Positions 8,564 through 18,277 are shown, counted from the first letter of the stretch. The stretch: DNA of 62,594 nt from Aliihoeflea sp. 40Bstr573 (GCF_024105655.1 NZ_JAAAMH010000017.1:1-62594), one strand, 5' to 3'. Notes: generated by a model from the letters alone, not told the origin. Program-made: numbers and translations.

Positions 8564-9001
8564 CTAATAGAACAGCGGTGCCCACCAGCCGATCGTGATG
8601 GCGAGCACGATGATGACCGTCGCGATCCAGAGCGCGGTCTTGGTGATGATGGCGGAGCGCGGACGGGCGCAGTAGGAACCCGGTTCGCAAACGGTCTTGG
8701 GCTTGAAATAGACTTGCCAGAAGCCAAGCCCGAGCGGCACGAGCGTCGCGGCCACGATATAGGGCTTATAGGGTTCGAGCATCGTCAGGCTTCCGATCCA
8801 TGCGCCGGAGATGCCGAGCATCACCAAGAGCAGGGGGACCACGCAACAGGCCGATGCCAAGGACGCGCCGATGACGCTTAGCGTTGCGAATCCGCCCTCA
8901 CTCCGAACCCGATCACTGGCAACCTCCCGAGAGTTGCCGCCGAATTCTTTCATCAACGACCATCTTCGATTTTGAATCGCTTCACGTACATCATTCATCA
9001 T
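8564..9001 (-). CDS. merT: Mercuric ion transporter MerT
   Basis: MerT moves Hg2+ across the inner membrane. The protein shows three hydrophobic segments. SLASACCVVPLLLVMLG carries the conserved vicinal cysteines (C52-C53 when counted from 9001), and a second pair lies in the cytoplasmic loop (VCEPGSYC). The start is uncertain: ATG 9001 gives a long polar N-terminus of about 36 residues, while ATG 8953 (MKEFGG) gives a length closer to typical MerT. GAGGG lies before 9001. It is the first gene of the operon and is transcribed from the MerR-controlled promoter at 9036-9066. Confidence 0.9.
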   Translation of the reverse strand: MMNDVREAIQNRRWSLMKEFGGNSREVASDRVRSEGGFATLSVIGASLASACCVVPLLLVMLGISGAWIGSLTMLEPYKPYIVAATLVPLGLGFWQVYFKPKTVCEPGSYCARPRSAIITKTALWIATVIIVLAITIGWWAPLFY

Positions 9002-9035
9002 CCAAAACCCTCACGACAATTCTTGGGTCCCATGG

Positions 9036-9066
9036 TACATAACTCCTGTAGCAACTACAGGCTCAA
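9036..9066 (-). promoter_or_regulatory. MerR-type promoter/operator of the mer operon
   Basis: On the minus strand a -35 TTGAGC (9066-9061) and a -10 TATGTA (9041-9036) are separated by 19 bp. Between them sits the perfect dyad CTGTAG-TTG-CTACAG (9060-9046). An over-long spacer with a dyad inside it is the hallmark of promoters that MerR-family activators untwist. It lies between divergent merT and merR, so it probably controls merTPA and also represses merR. Confidence 0.8.
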
Positions 9067-9081
9067 GAGGGAAATTGCGCC

Positions 9082-9495
9082 ATGACAGAACACGTTCCGG
9101 TGAAGGGGCTGCAGCGTAGCCAGCTCTCCAATCGCACCGGCTGTAACATCGAGACAATCCGCTACTATGAAAATATTGGCCTGATGCCGGAGCCGCCGCG
9201 CACCTCCAAGGGATATCGCCTGTATGACGAGACCCACGTGCGACGCCTGCGCTTTGTCCTGCGCAGCCGCGAACTGGGCTTTGGCATTAATGAGATTCGC
9301 GGCTTGCTAGACCTCGTCGATCGTAAGTGCCAGACCTGCGCCGAGATCCAGGAACGGACAAAACCGCATCTGGCGGAAATCAGGGCCAAGATCTCCGACC
9401 TCCGGCGCATCGAGCGGCTCTTGGCCCGGACCATAGCGCAATGCTCGGGCGAAGATGTGCCGGAATGCCCGATCCTCGATGCGCTCGTCGCATGA
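9082..9495 (+). CDS. merR: Mercury-responsive transcriptional regulator MerR
   Basis: The 137-residue protein has the MerR winged helix at its N-terminus (LSNRTGCNIETIRYYENIGL, then KGYRLYDETHVRRLRF), a dimerisation helix, and the three-cysteine mercury site. The first cysteines are in DRKCQTCAEI and the last two in QCSGEDVPECPIL. The final pair is separated by seven residues, close to the spacing of Tn501 MerR. It represses the divergent mer promoter without Hg2+ and activates it with Hg2+. It starts 16 bp beyond the operator, as expected for autoregulation. Confidence 0.93.
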   Translation: MTEHVPVKGLQRSQLSNRTGCNIETIRYYENIGLMPEPPRTSKGYRLYDETHVRRLRFVLRSRELGFGINEIRGLLDLVDRKCQTCAEIQERTKPHLAEIRAKISDLRRIERLLARTIAQCSGEDVPECPILDALVA

Positions 9496-9501
9496 CGGTA
9501 G

Positions 9502-10056
9502 GTGTCGCTGCCCTACGTTGCTGTCGGCGTAGCTGAGATCATCGGTTGGGTAGCCCATTCAGCGACAGCGGCGGAACACCTAGAGGGTGTCATTTCACCC
9601 CTACCCGGGACAGCCCCAGGTCGCGGCAAGACTTGGCCGTGGTTTTCATCGGTATACCCGCGGGAACATGAGGCCAACGCTTGCTATGAGGCGCAGCGTC
9701 GTGCCGCCCGGGCACGCGTTCGCGGCGAGAAAGCCGAATTCTATCACTGGGCCAAGGTCGCCGCCGAAATCGCCCGCATCTCCCCGCAGGCGGAAATGGA
9801 TATCGAGAAGGTGACCGGGATGTCGCCGAGGAAGAGCGACGCAGCGGTTGACGCGCGGGTGTGCGTGCCGCTTGCGCGCTGCGCCCGGCAAGGGAGGCTT
9901 CGCCGCGGCGGGCCGGATCGGTCCGGCCCCGCAAATCTGCCGGGTTGCCCGCCGCGCCCTTGCCCGGCTTGCTCTTCGCGGCCTGCCGATCCTCGTCCCG
10001 GCACGGACCGGGAGCGGGAATCGGATAAGAGGAGCGCGCGAAGGCGCAGGCGAGAT
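9502..10056 (+). other. Leader of the toprim gene with a possible small coding segment
   Basis: The frame stays open from GTG 9502 into the toprim gene. Codons around 9620-9820 give a protein-like stretch (YPREHEANACYEAQRRAAR, then FYHWAKVAAEIARISPQAEM). This looks like a genuine helical protein and may be a small unannotated gene or a remnant of one. The last 200 bp instead look like a structured leader: GGCCGGA-TCGG-TCCGGCC (9911-9928) forms a strong hairpin, and low-complexity arginine/proline codons follow. I cannot fix a start codon. Confidence 0.35.
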
Positions 10057-11031
10057 ATGGAAAAAGCAGACCTGGAAGAGCTGAGAGGGAAGGTGCCCTG
10101 CAACTCCGTGCTGGAGGACGCGGGGTTCGCGCTCGATCTCAAGGAGAGCAGCCGCAAGGCGATGAAGTATCGCCGCGCCAGCGAGATCATCATCGTGATC
10201 CATGACGGCAAGGGCTGGTTCGATCCCTTGTCGGATGCGAAGGGCGACGTCTTCTCTCTGGTGGAACATCTGGACGGCGTTCCTTTTGCTGCCTCGCTCT
10301 ATGTCGTTGCCGAGCTGGTCGGCTTTACGCCGTCCGAGCCGGTCTGGATACGCGAGGCCAGAGATCGCACGCCTGACCTGACGATCGTGGAACGCTGGCG
10401 CGTCCGGCGCAAGCCCTGGCCCGGCTCGGCGACGTGGCGCTATCTCCGCGACACGCGCCACATCCCTGAGCGTGTCATCCGAAAGGCCAACGCCGCGAAC
10501 CTCCTGCGCGAAGGCCCGAAGGGCAGCATGTGGGCCGGCCATACCGATCACGCCGGTCAGGTGACCGGCTGGGAGGAGCGCGGTCCCGATTGGCGCGGCT
10601 TCGCGTCCGGCGGCGCCAAGGTGCTGTTGCGTCTCGGCCGGCCCGATGCGCTCCGGCTCTGTGTCACCGAGGCGGCGATCGACGCCATGAGCCTGGCTGC
10701 GATCGAAGATGTTCGATCAGACAGCCTCTATCTCAGCACCGGCGGCGGCTGGGCACCGGCCACGGCCGAGGCCCTTCGCGCACACGCCCACCGGCCGGGC
10801 GCCCATCTCGTGGCGGCCACCGACAACAACGCGCAGGGCGAGACATACGCCGGCCGTCTGCGAGACCTTGCGGCCGAGGCAGGATGCGGGTTCGAGCGGA
10901 TCTGTCCGTTGGAAGACGATTGGAACGCTGAGCTGGGAAGGAGTGAGGAATCGAAAGGGAGGGAGAAGCCGAAGGAGGACGGCTGCCGCATGCCCGCCGG
11001 CCGCCTCAAGGGTGACGCTTCGCCCGGCTGA
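10057..11031 (+). CDS. DUF3991 and toprim domain-containing protein
   Basis: Starting at ATG 10057 gives a 324-residue protein. The N-terminal half (LRGKVPCNSVLEDAGF, then GDVFSLVEHLDG) resembles the DUF3991 module, a zinc-finger-less CHC2/primase-like region. The second half contains a toprim-like core: LRLCVTEAAIDAMSLAA with its Glu, YLSTGGGW, and HLVAATDNNAQG with its DxD-like acidic cluster, which would bind metal in primases and topoisomerases. Such proteins are frequent on rhizobial plasmids and integrative elements, next to the same DUF1419/DUF3085/methylase set seen here. The role is probably in early plasmid DNA metabolism (inference). Confidence 0.75.
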   Translation: MEKADLEELRGKVPCNSVLEDAGFALDLKESSRKAMKYRRASEIIIVIHDGKGWFDPLSDAKGDVFSLVEHLDGVPFAASLYVVAELVGFTPSEPVWIREARDRTPDLTIVERWRVRRKPWPGSATWRYLRDTRHIPERVIRKANAANLLREGPKGSMWAGHTDHAGQVTGWEERGPDWRGFASGGAKVLLRLGRPDALRLCVTEAAIDAMSLAAIEDVRSDSLYLSTGGGWAPATAEALRAHAHRPGAHLVAATDNNAQGETYAGRLRDLAAEAGCGFERICPLEDDWNAELGRSEESKGREKPKEDGCRMPAGRLKGDASPG

Positions 11032-11154
11032 CGCCGGCCCTTGACCCGGCCGGACGGAGAGGCGGCCGCTTGAGAGGGGTCCGGAAGGGCTGAAGACGAT
11101 GGCGACGTCGAGAGGATGAGCCGCGCTCCAGCCCGGAGGCCAAGGAGCCCACCC

Positions 11155-11754
11155 ATGACCCTCTCTCCCATCCGCAAGATCTATTTCGGAGTTGCCGATC
11201 GCCGGCAGATGTTCAGTCTGTTCGATCGCCACGCCCAGCGCCCCAACCGTTGGCAGAACGACGACGGCGCCCTGTTCGCGGGCGAATGGTTCGAGATCGC
11301 CCGGCCCGAACACGATTACATGCTCGATATCCTGCCGCCGCTCTGGATGCGCGGTGAGATGTTCGCCCTGGGCGAATTCCTGACCGGCAGCATCACCAGC
11401 GTGTTCTATGCGCTGCGCATCAATGGGGCGGACCGCTACTTCCATGCCTATTGCGATCTCGCCCGGCCGGGTTCGCCGGTCGAGATGCGCGATGCCATCG
11501 TCGAGCGGGAGCGCCGTCCGGTCAAGGCGATGACCCGCGAGGAGCGGATCGAGCATATCTGGAGCGCCACCGAGGACCGGTATCGCAGCTATGCCGGGGC
11601 GGGTTTCCGCCCCGAGAACCGCGGCCAGCGCACCATCATCGTCTATGGCAGGCATGGAAGCAGCTTCGCTCTGCTGGATCATCTGACTGACGTGCAGATC
11701 TCGGAAAAGCTTCCCGTTCATCTGCGCCACCTGCCGCTGCTCGAGGCCGCGTGA
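11155..11754 (+). CDS. DUF1419 domain-containing protein
   Basis: ATG 11155 follows AAGGAG by a few bases and gives 199 residues. Recognisable stretches are WFEIARPEHDYMLDILPPLW, the ALGEFLTGSITSVFYAL segment and YFHAYCDL, which I associate with DUF1419 of alphaproteobacterial plasmids. The protein is soluble, with no signal peptide or membrane segment. The function is unknown. It precedes the DUF3085 gene by only 7 bp, so the two are co-transcribed and probably work in the same establishment module. Confidence 0.7.
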   Translation: MTLSPIRKIYFGVADRRQMFSLFDRHAQRPNRWQNDDGALFAGEWFEIARPEHDYMLDILPPLWMRGEMFALGEFLTGSITSVFYALRINGADRYFHAYCDLARPGSPVEMRDAIVERERRPVKAMTREERIEHIWSATEDRYRSYAGAGFRPENRGQRTIIVYGRHGSSFALLDHLTDVQISEKLPVHLRHLPLLEAA

Positions 11755-11761
11755 GGCCGCC

Positions 11762-12160
11762 ATGTTCACCTTCCCGATCATGGCCGTGCGTAAGGTCATC
11801 GCGCGCGGGGAAGCCGACGCGGCCGCCAATGGCGGCTTCCGCGATCCCTACTACGGCTTGAAACCCGGCCAGGGCGAAAAGCCCGGCCTGTGGCTCGTCG
11901 GCGACGAGGGCGTCTACATCATCTCGAACGGCAAGCTCGCCGATGGAGAGACACCGCTCGTCGTCTATTCCGCCGAATGCCACCCGAAGGGCAACCCGGA
12001 TTGGTGGGACTACAAGCGCCGCCATTTCGGTGGCGATGACGGCGTCGAGTTCATCGATGCCGACCTGCTGATCCCGAGCTTCAACCGGAACTTCGGCGCC
12101 ACCCATCTGAGGGTGCAGCTCACCGAGCACGGCATCTCGTTCTCGCTGATCACCCGCTGA
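11762..12160 (+). CDS. DUF3085 domain-containing protein
   Basis: A 132-residue soluble protein with NGGFRDPYYGLKPGQGEKPG, LWLVGDEGVYIISNG, and VVYSAECHPKGNPDWWDYKR, the pattern I recognise as DUF3085. The function is unknown. It is tightly linked to the DUF1419 gene (7-bp gap) and lies 86 bp before the giant methylase-helicase gene. On related replicons these three genes travel together. It could be an accessory of the antirestriction system, but the sequence itself does not show it. Confidence 0.65.
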   Translation: MFTFPIMAVRKVIARGEADAAANGGFRDPYYGLKPGQGEKPGLWLVGDEGVYIISNGKLADGETPLVVYSAECHPKGNPDWWDYKRRHFGGDDGVEFIDADLLIPSFNRNFGATHLRVQLTEHGISFSLITR

Positions 12161-12246
12161 CCCCATCCCGAATCTGTCGCGTGCGTCGCGCCACCGGTCA
12201 TCTCGGCGGCGGGCGGCCGCGCACCCCAACCCACGGAGAACAACCG

Positions 12247-15200
12247 ATGCCCAATGACGACCCGTTCACGCTCGATCTCTTCGGCAACACCTCCCTTTCA
12301 TCCGGCCTCGGTCTTGGCGTCACCGCGTTCGGCCCGACGACCGAACGGCCAGAGGATCACGATTACGACGCGTCGGAAGAGCCGGTGCCCGCGGCTTCAC
12401 AACGCCCTGGCAAAACCGCGGACAACGCACGCGGCGAGAATTTCCATCTTGTCGGCAATCGCGGTCTGGCCCGCGGCTGGAGGCAGCGCGCCAAAGACAA
12501 CATCGCTGCCATCGCGCTCGCCCAGACAATCGAATCCGAGGCCCGTCCGGCGACGGTTGAGGAACAGGCGGCTCTCATCAAGTTCACCGGGTTCGGTGCC
12601 TCGGAACTGGCCGATACGGTGTTCCCGCGCCCGGGCGAGGAGGAGTTTCGCGAGGGCTGGCAGGAGATCGGCGCCGATCTGCAGGATGTCACCTCTGAGC
12701 AGGAATACACTTCGCTCGCCCGCTGCACGCAATATGGGCATTTTACGCCGGAGTTCATCGTCCGGGCCATCTGGTCGGGCTTGCTGCGGCTCGGCTGGCG
12801 CGGCGTCCGGGTGCTTGAACCCGGCATCGGAACAGGGCTGTTTCCCGCTCTGATGCCCGAGGAGCTGCGCCCGGTCAGCCATGTCACCGGTATCGAACTC
12901 GACCCGGTCACGGCGCGGATCGCCCGCCTGCTCCGGCCCCGCGCCCGGATCGTCAATGGCGACTTCGCCCGTACGGATCTGCCGGCGCATTTCGATCTGG
13001 CGATCGGCAATCCGCCCTTTTCTGATCGCACGGTGCGTTCGGACCGGACGTATCGCGGCCTCGGTTTGCGGCTGCATGACTATTTCATCGTCAAGGCCAT
13101 CGACCGGCTGAAGCCCGGCGGACTTGCGGCTTTCGTTACCTCCAGCGGCACCATGGACAAGGCCGATCCAACTGCGCGGGAAACGATCGCCAAACAGGCC
13201 GATCTTGTCGCCGCCATCCGCCTGCCCGAGGGCAGTTTCCGGGCCGAGGCCGGCACGAACGTGGTGGTCGACATCCTCTTTTTCCGGAAGCGCAGGCCAG
13301 GCGACGCCGAGGGCGACATGTCCTGGCTGGAAACAGAAGAGGTCCGGCCTGCAACCGAGGACGAGGGCCCCATCCGCATCAATCGCTGGTTTGCGCAGCA
13401 TCCGGATCACGTTTTGGGAAACCATGCCACGACGTCCGGACCTTACGGCGAGACCTATACCTGCCTGCCGCAGCCTGATGCCGATCTGGAGCAGGCGCTC
13501 GGCGCCGCCATCCATCTTCTTCCGGAAGCGATCTATGATGGCGAGCCGGAAGCCGTCGATCCGGAAACCGATGCCGGCGATGCCCACGAGTTCGATAAGC
13601 CTGAAGGGAAGGGCATCCGCGAGGGCAGCTTCTTTATCGGCAAGAACCAGGCACTGATGCAGGTGCGCGACGGTGAACCCGTCACCATCACAGTGCGCAA
13701 GGGCCGTGCCGCAGAAGGCGTCTCCGACAAACAGGCCAGGATCATCCGAAAGCTGATCCCGATCCGCGACGCCGTGCGGGAAGTCTTGAAGGCTCAGGAG
13801 TTCGATCAGCCCTTCAAGCAGCACCAGGTCAGGCTGCGCATTGCCTGGTCGAATTTCGTGCGCGCCTTTGGTCCGGTTAATTCCACCACCGTATCGGTGA
13901 AGGAGGATCTTGATGCCGGCGAAGTCCGCGAGACGCACCGCCGTCCCAATCTCCAGCCCTTTCTCGACGACCCCGATTGCTGGCTCGTCGCCTCGATCGA
14001 GGAATACGACCTCCAGTCGAACACGGCGCGCCCCGGTCCGATCTTTACCGAGCGGGTGATCGCCCCGCCCTCGGCGCCGATCATCACCTGTGCCGCCGAT
14101 GCGCTGGCCGTGGTGCTCAACGAGCGCGGTCATGTCGATGTCGATCATATCGCCGAGCTCATGCATGCCGATGTGGACACCGTCATCGCCGAACTGGGTG
14201 ATGCCGTTTTCCGCGATCCCGAGACCGGGTCCTGGCAGACCGCCGACGCCTATCTCTCGGGGAAGGTGCGCGACAAGCTCAAGGCGTCGGAAGTCGCTTC
14301 CGCCCTCGATCCGGCGTTTGAACGCAATGTGCGGACGCTGCGTGATGTCCAGCCCGCGGACCTGAACCCATCCGATATCACGGCGCGTCTGGGTGCCCCC
14401 TGGATTCCCGCCGCCGACATTGTCGCCTTCGTCAAGGAGATGATGGGCGCCGAAATCAAAATCCGCCACATGCCGGAACTCGCCTCCTGGACTGTCGAGG
14501 CACGACAGCTTGGGGTTTGTGCCGCCGGGACGTCGGAATGGGGCACTGATCGGCGGCACGCCGGCGAGCTGCTTGCCGATGCCCTCAACAGCCGGGTGCC
14601 GCAGATTTTCGACACCGTGAAGGAGGGCGATAGCGAGAAGCGCGTCCTCAATGTGGTCGACACCGAGGCGGCCAAGGAGAAACTCACAAAGATCAAGACG
14701 GCCTTCCAGGCATGGATCTGGTCCGATCCCGACCGCACCGATCGGCTTGTCCGGGACTATAACGACCGGTTCAACAACATCGCCCCGCGAAAATTCAACG
14801 GCGATCACCTTCAGCTTCCGGGCGCCTCAGGCGCCTTTTCTCTTTACGGGCACCAGAAACGCGGCATCTGGCGCATCATCTCGGCGGGTTCGACCTATCT
14901 CGCCCATGCCGTCGGCGCCGGCAAGACCATGACAATGGCGGCGGCAATCATGGAGCAGAAGCGGCTCGGGCTGATCGCTAAGGCGATGCTGGTCGTTCCC
15001 GGTCATTGCCTCGCCCAGGCGGCGCGCGAGTTCCTGGCGCTCTACCCGACCGCCCGCATCCTCGTTGCCGACGAGACCAATTTTACCAAGGACAAGCGGC
15101 ACCGCTTCCTCGCCCGCGCCGCCACGGCCAATTGGGATGCGATCATCATCACGCATTCGGCGTTCAGGTTCATCTCCATTCCGTCCGCCTTCGAACAGCA

Positions 15201-17334
15201 GATGATCCAGGACGAGTTGGGGCTCTACGAGGAGCTTCTGACCAGGGTCGAAAGCGACGACCGCGTGTCGCGCAAGCGGCTCGAGCGGCTGAAAGAGGGG
15301 CTCAAGGAACGGCTGGAGGCGCTCGCGACGCGCAAGGACGATCTTCTGACCATATCCGAGCTCGGCATTGACCAGATCATCGTCGACGAGGCCCAGGAGT
15401 TCCGTAAGCTCTCTTTTGCCACCAACATGTCGAGCTTGAAGGGGGTCGATCCTACGGGCTCGCAGCGGGCATGGGACCTCTACGTCAAGTCCCGCTTCGT
15501 TGAAACCAAGAACCCCGGCCGTGCGCTCGTTCTGGCGTCGGGCACGCCGATCACCAACACGCTCGGCGAGATGTTCTCGGTGCAGCGCTTCCTCGGCATA
15601 GCGGCGCTGAAAGAGCGTGGTCTGCACGAGTTCGACGCCTGGGCCTCGACCTTCGGCGATGTGACGACCGAACTCGAGTTGCAACCGTCGGGTAAATACA
15701 AGCCGGTCACGCACTTCGCCACCTTCGTCAACGTCCCCGAGCTCATTGCGATGTTCCGCTCCTTTGCGGACGTCGTGCTGCCCGAGGACTTGCGGCAGTA
15801 TGTGAAGGTGCCGGCGGTTTCGACCGGCAAGCGGCAGATCAGGACCTCCAGGCCGTCCGCCGCCTTCAAACGCTACCAGAGTGTGCTCGACGCCCGCATC
15901 AAGGCGATAGAAGAACGGGAGGGACCGGCGAAGCCCGGAGACGACATCCTGCTGTCGGTGATCACCGACAGCCGCCACGCCGCGATCGATCTGCGCCTGG
16001 TCAACCCCGACAATGGAGACGAGCCCGACAACAAGCTCAACGACCTGATCGGCAACGCCTTCCGCATCTGGGTGGAAACCTCACAGAACACCTATCGCAA
16101 GCCTGATGGCGATTGCTTTGACTTGCCCGGCGCTGCGCAGATGATCTTTTCCGATCTCGGCACGATAAGCGTGGAAAAGAGTAGGGGGTTCTCTGCCTAT
16201 CGCTGGATCCGGGATGAGCTTGTGCGCAGGGGCGTGCCGGCGTCGGAGATCGCCTTCATGCAGGACTACAGACGCGCGCAAGCCAAGCAGCGGCTGTTCG
16301 GTGACGTCAATGCCGGCAAGGTCCGGTTCCTGATCGGCTCGTCCGAAACCATGGGCACCGGCGTCAACGCCCAGCTGCGCCTCAAGGCCCTACATCACCT
16401 CGACGTGCCGTGGCTGCCCTCGCAGATCGAGCAGCGGGAGGGACGCATCGGCCGGCAGGGCAACCAGCATGACGAGATCGATATCTTCGCCTATGCGACG
16501 GAAGGCTCGCTCGACGCCACCATGTGGCAGAACAACGAGCGCAAGGCCCGGTTCATCGCCGCCGCACTTTCCGGCGACACCTCGATCCGCAGGCTCGAGG
16601 ACATGGGCGAGGGCCAGGCCAACCAGTTTGCCATGGCCAAGGCGATCGCGTCGGGCGACCCACGTCTGATGCAGAAGGCCGGGCTCGAAGCCGACATCGC
16701 CCGGCTGGAGCGCTTGCGCGCCGCCCATATGGACGATCAGCATGCAGTCCGCCGTCAGATGCGCGAGGCCGAGCGCGACATCGAGATCGCGACCCGCCGC
16801 ATCGCTGACATCGGCATGGACATCGACCGGCGTCTCCCGACGGCGGGCGAGACTTTCGCCATGACGGTCGCCGGCAAGTCCTATTCCGAGCGGAAACGCG
16901 CCGGTAGGGCACTGATGAAGGAGATACTCACCCTGATCCAGCTTCAGCAGGAGGGTGACGCCGCAATCGCCTCGATCGGTGGCTTCGATGTCGAATTCTC
17001 CGGCGAGCGGTTCGATGAGGACGGATATCACTACACGACCATGCTGATGCGCACCGGCGCCGAATACGAGATCGACCTGCCGGTCCCGACGACACCGCTT
17101 GGCGCGGTCTCACGCCTCGAGCATGCGCTTGCGGCATTCGAGGACGAGCGGCTTCGCTATCGCCAGCGTTTGGCGGACGCCGAGCGCAGGCTCTCCTCCT
17201 ACCGCGCTCGCCAGGGCGAAGCTTTCGCCTTTGCGGGAGAACTTGAAGACAAGCGCCGGCGATTGGCCGAGATCGAAAAGGATCTGGCCGACGATGTTAT
17301 CGCCAACGCGCCGGGTGTCGATAACGCGGCATGA
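12247..17334 (+). CDS. Giant DNA methylase-helicase fusion (N6-adenine MTase plus SNF2-like helicase)
   Basis: ATG 12247 begins a 1695-residue protein. The N-terminal third is an N6-adenine methyltransferase: SAM motif I VLEPGIGTGLFPAL near residue 190 and catalytic NPPF at 255-258. A linker with coiled-coil and DNA-handling character follows. The second half is a superfamily 2 helicase: Walker A GAGKT at 890-894, IIVDEAQEF near 1047, LASGTPITNTLGE, and the C-terminal motif QREGRIGRQGN near 1395. A charged coiled-coil tail completes it. Similar proteins occur on alphaproteobacterial plasmids and in phage defence/antirestriction loci (compare DarB-like proteins). The likely role is to methylate or remodel incoming plasmid DNA (inference). 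A diverged orphan copy of its last codons lies at 18278-18376, beyond a toxin-antitoxin pair. Confidence 0.85.
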   Translation: MPNDDPFTLDLFGNTSLSSGLGLGVTAFGPTTERPEDHDYDASEEPVPAASQRPGKTADNARGENFHLVGNRGLARGWRQRAKDNIAAIALAQTIESEARPATVEEQAALIKFTGFGASELADTVFPRPGEEEFREGWQEIGADLQDVTSEQEYTSLARCTQYGHFTPEFIVRAIWSGLLRLGWRGVRVLEPGIGTGLFPALMPEELRPVSHVTGIELDPVTARIARLLRPRARIVNGDFARTDLPAHFDLAIGNPPFSDRTVRSDRTYRGLGLRLHDYFIVKAIDRLKPGGLAAFVTSSGTMDKADPTARETIAKQADLVAAIRLPEGSFRAEAGTNVVVDILFFRKRRPGDAEGDMSWLETEEVRPATEDEGPIRINRWFAQHPDHVLGNHATTSGPYGETYTCLPQPDADLEQALGAAIHLLPEAIYDGEPEAVDPETDAGDAHEFDKPEGKGIREGSFFIGKNQALMQVRDGEPVTITVRKGRAAEGVSDKQARIIRKLIPIRDAVREVLKAQEFDQPFKQHQVRLRIAWSNFVRAFGPVNSTTVSVKEDLDAGEVRETHRRPNLQPFLDDPDCWLVASIEEYDLQSNTARPGPIFTERVIAPPSAPIITCAADALAVVLNERGHVDVDHIAELMHADVDTVIAELGDAVFRDPETGSWQTADAYLSGKVRDKLKASEVASALDPAFERNVRTLRDVQPADLNPSDITARLGAPWIPAADIVAFVKEMMGAEIKIRHMPELASWTVEARQLGVCAAGTSEWGTDRRHAGELLADALNSRVPQIFDTVKEGDSEKRVLNVVDTEAAKEKLTKIKTAFQAWIWSDPDRTDRLVRDYNDRFNNIAPRKFNGDHLQLPGASGAFSLYGHQKRGIWRIISAGSTYLAHAVGAGKTMTMAAAIMEQKRLGLIAKAMLVVPGHCLAQAAREFLALYPTARILVADETNFTKDKRHRFLARAATANWDAIIITHSAFRFISIPSAFEQQMIQDELGLYEELLTRVESDDRVSRKRLERLKEGLKERLEALATRKDDLLTISELGIDQIIVDEAQEFRKLSFATNMSSLKGVDPTGSQRAWDLYVKSRFVETKNPGRALVLASGTPITNTLGEMFSVQRFLGIAALKERGLHEFDAWASTFGDVTTELELQPSGKYKPVTHFATFVNVPELIAMFRSFADVVLPEDLRQYVKVPAVSTGKRQIRTSRPSAAFKRYQSVLDARIKAIEEREGPAKPGDDILLSVITDSRHAAIDLRLVNPDNGDEPDNKLNDLIGNAFRIWVETSQNTYRKPDGDCFDLPGAAQMIFSDLGTISVEKSRGFSAYRWIRDELVRRGVPASEIAFMQDYRRAQAKQRLFGDVNAGKVRFLIGSSETMGTGVNAQLRLKALHHLDVPWLPSQIEQREGRIGRQGNQHDEIDIFAYATEGSLDATMWQNNERKARFIAAALSGDTSIRRLEDMGEGQANQFAMAKAIASGDPRLMQKAGLEADIARLERLRAAHMDDQHAVRRQMREAERDIEIATRRIADIGMDIDRRLPTAGETFAMTVAGKSYSERKRAGRALMKEILTLIQLQQEGDAAIASIGGFDVEFSGERFDEDGYHYTTMLMRTGAEYEIDLPVPTTPLGAVSRLEHALAAFEDERLRYRQRLADAERRLSSYRARQGEAFAFAGELEDKRRRLAEIEKDLADDVIANAPGVDNAA

Positions 17335-17346
17335 CGCGCGTTGCGC

Positions 17347-17847
17347 TCAACCCAACCGATCCTCATCATCGATCAGCTCCAGGCGGGACGGGCCGCTCGC
17401 GCTCCATTTCCAGAGCACCAGATTCATGTCACCAAGACCGGCTCCCTTCGCGAAACTGCGAACGAGCAGCCCGTTGTAGCCTTCCGCAATCAGGTTGCGC
17501 GCGAAACGCTGTGTGGGCGCCTCGCCTGTCTCGATCATCTGGTCGCGCCAGGTCGGATCTGCCAGTGAGGCTTCGTTAAGACCCGCCGCCGTAAGGGCGG
17601 CCGTATCTGAGGCGTCGAAGACCATATCGATCTCGGCACGGTAACAGACCAACGTTGTCGGCTGCAGATCGCCCACCTGGTTGGACTCCCTCAGGGCGGT
17701 CAGCACGGATGTCGATGTGTAAAGGGCCGGCACACCCTTCGGATTGAACCGGCCCCCATAGCGCTCCGCACCGCGCCCCGACATCGGTTCGCGCGCGAAG
17801 ACCGGATTGATTGCCCGGTAGAGCTTTCCGGAATAGGTGAGCGCCAC
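17347..17847 (-). CDS. RES-domain toxin of a ResXre toxin-antitoxin pair
   Basis: A 166-residue RES-family protein. KLYRAINP (R11), GAERYGGRFNPKG (R33), ALYTS, TALRES (E54) and LLVRSFA with a serine near the C-terminus match the Arg-Glu-Ser triad that names the family. RES toxins degrade NAD+ and arrest growth (family knowledge). The gene begins right after the antitoxin stop (2-bp gap) and runs opposite to the methylase-helicase, converging on its 3' end with a 12-bp gap. It stabilises the plasmid by post-segregational killing, or may act in abortive defence. Confidence 0.85.
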   Translation of the reverse strand: MALTYSGKLYRAINPVFAREPMSGRGAERYGGRFNPKGVPALYTSTSVLTALRESNQVGDLQPTTLVCYRAEIDMVFDASDTAALTAAGLNEASLADPTWRDQMIETGEAPTQRFARNLIAEGYNGLLVRSFAKGAGLGDMNLVLWKWSASGPSRLELIDDEDRLG

Positions 17848-17849
17848 GA

Positions 17850-18200
17850 TCAGGCGTGAACGCCGGCGTCGATGGCATCGATAAAATCGAGAACCTCTTC
17901 GGCCCGACCGTCGCGAACCAGCTGCATGGCCGTCTGCCCGGAGAATCCAGGCAACGGCTCGGACCGATACCAGGCGTAGGCCATGAGCGCGGACCCGAAC
18001 CGCGGTTCGACCTTATTGACGATCTCCACCATTTCGCGCAGGCGGCGCTGTGTCTTGTCCGAACGGACGCGATCCTTGCGCTGGATCGCGTCCTTGCCAA
18101 GACCGACCGTGCGCGCAATCTCTTCGCTCGTCGTGCGAAAGACGGTTGCGATCTTGTTGGGCGCGAACAACCCGTGATCTGAATATTGTGCGAGATTCAT
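17850..18200 (-). CDS. Xre/MbcA/ParS-type antitoxin
   Basis: A 116-residue protein with an N-terminal helix-turn-helix (TSEEIARTVGLGKDAIQRKDR) and a C-terminal toxin-binding domain of the DUF2384/MbcA type (FGSALMAYAWYRSEPLPGFSG, then TAMQLVRDGRAEEVLDFIDAIDAG). It would neutralise the RES toxin encoded immediately downstream and repress the shared promoter upstream of 18200. A short inverted palindrome-like stretch around 18235-18260 could be its operator, but I cannot define it. Confidence 0.85.
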   Translation of the reverse strand: MNLAQYSDHGLFAPNKIATVFRTTSEEIARTVGLGKDAIQRKDRVRSDKTQRRLREMVEIVNKVEPRFGSALMAYAWYRSEPLPGFSGQTAMQLVRDGRAEEVLDFIDAIDAGVHA

Positions 18201-18277
18201 TCTGCCGCCTCATTCATTGCCAGTTTTTCTGACGCAATATAGCGTCATTGAAAGCGGCATTCAAGGGCCGCGCCAGT

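Noticed and set aside
10401-11031. Tandem-like appearance of a second gene in other frames inside the toprim gene.
   Set aside because: The alternative frames are Arg/Pro-rich shadows without start signals.
12397-14808. Very long minus-strand open frame opposite the methylase-helicase gene (about 800 codons).
   Set aside because: It is a shadow frame typical of high-GC genes: the plus-strand protein has clear motifs and the minus one has none.
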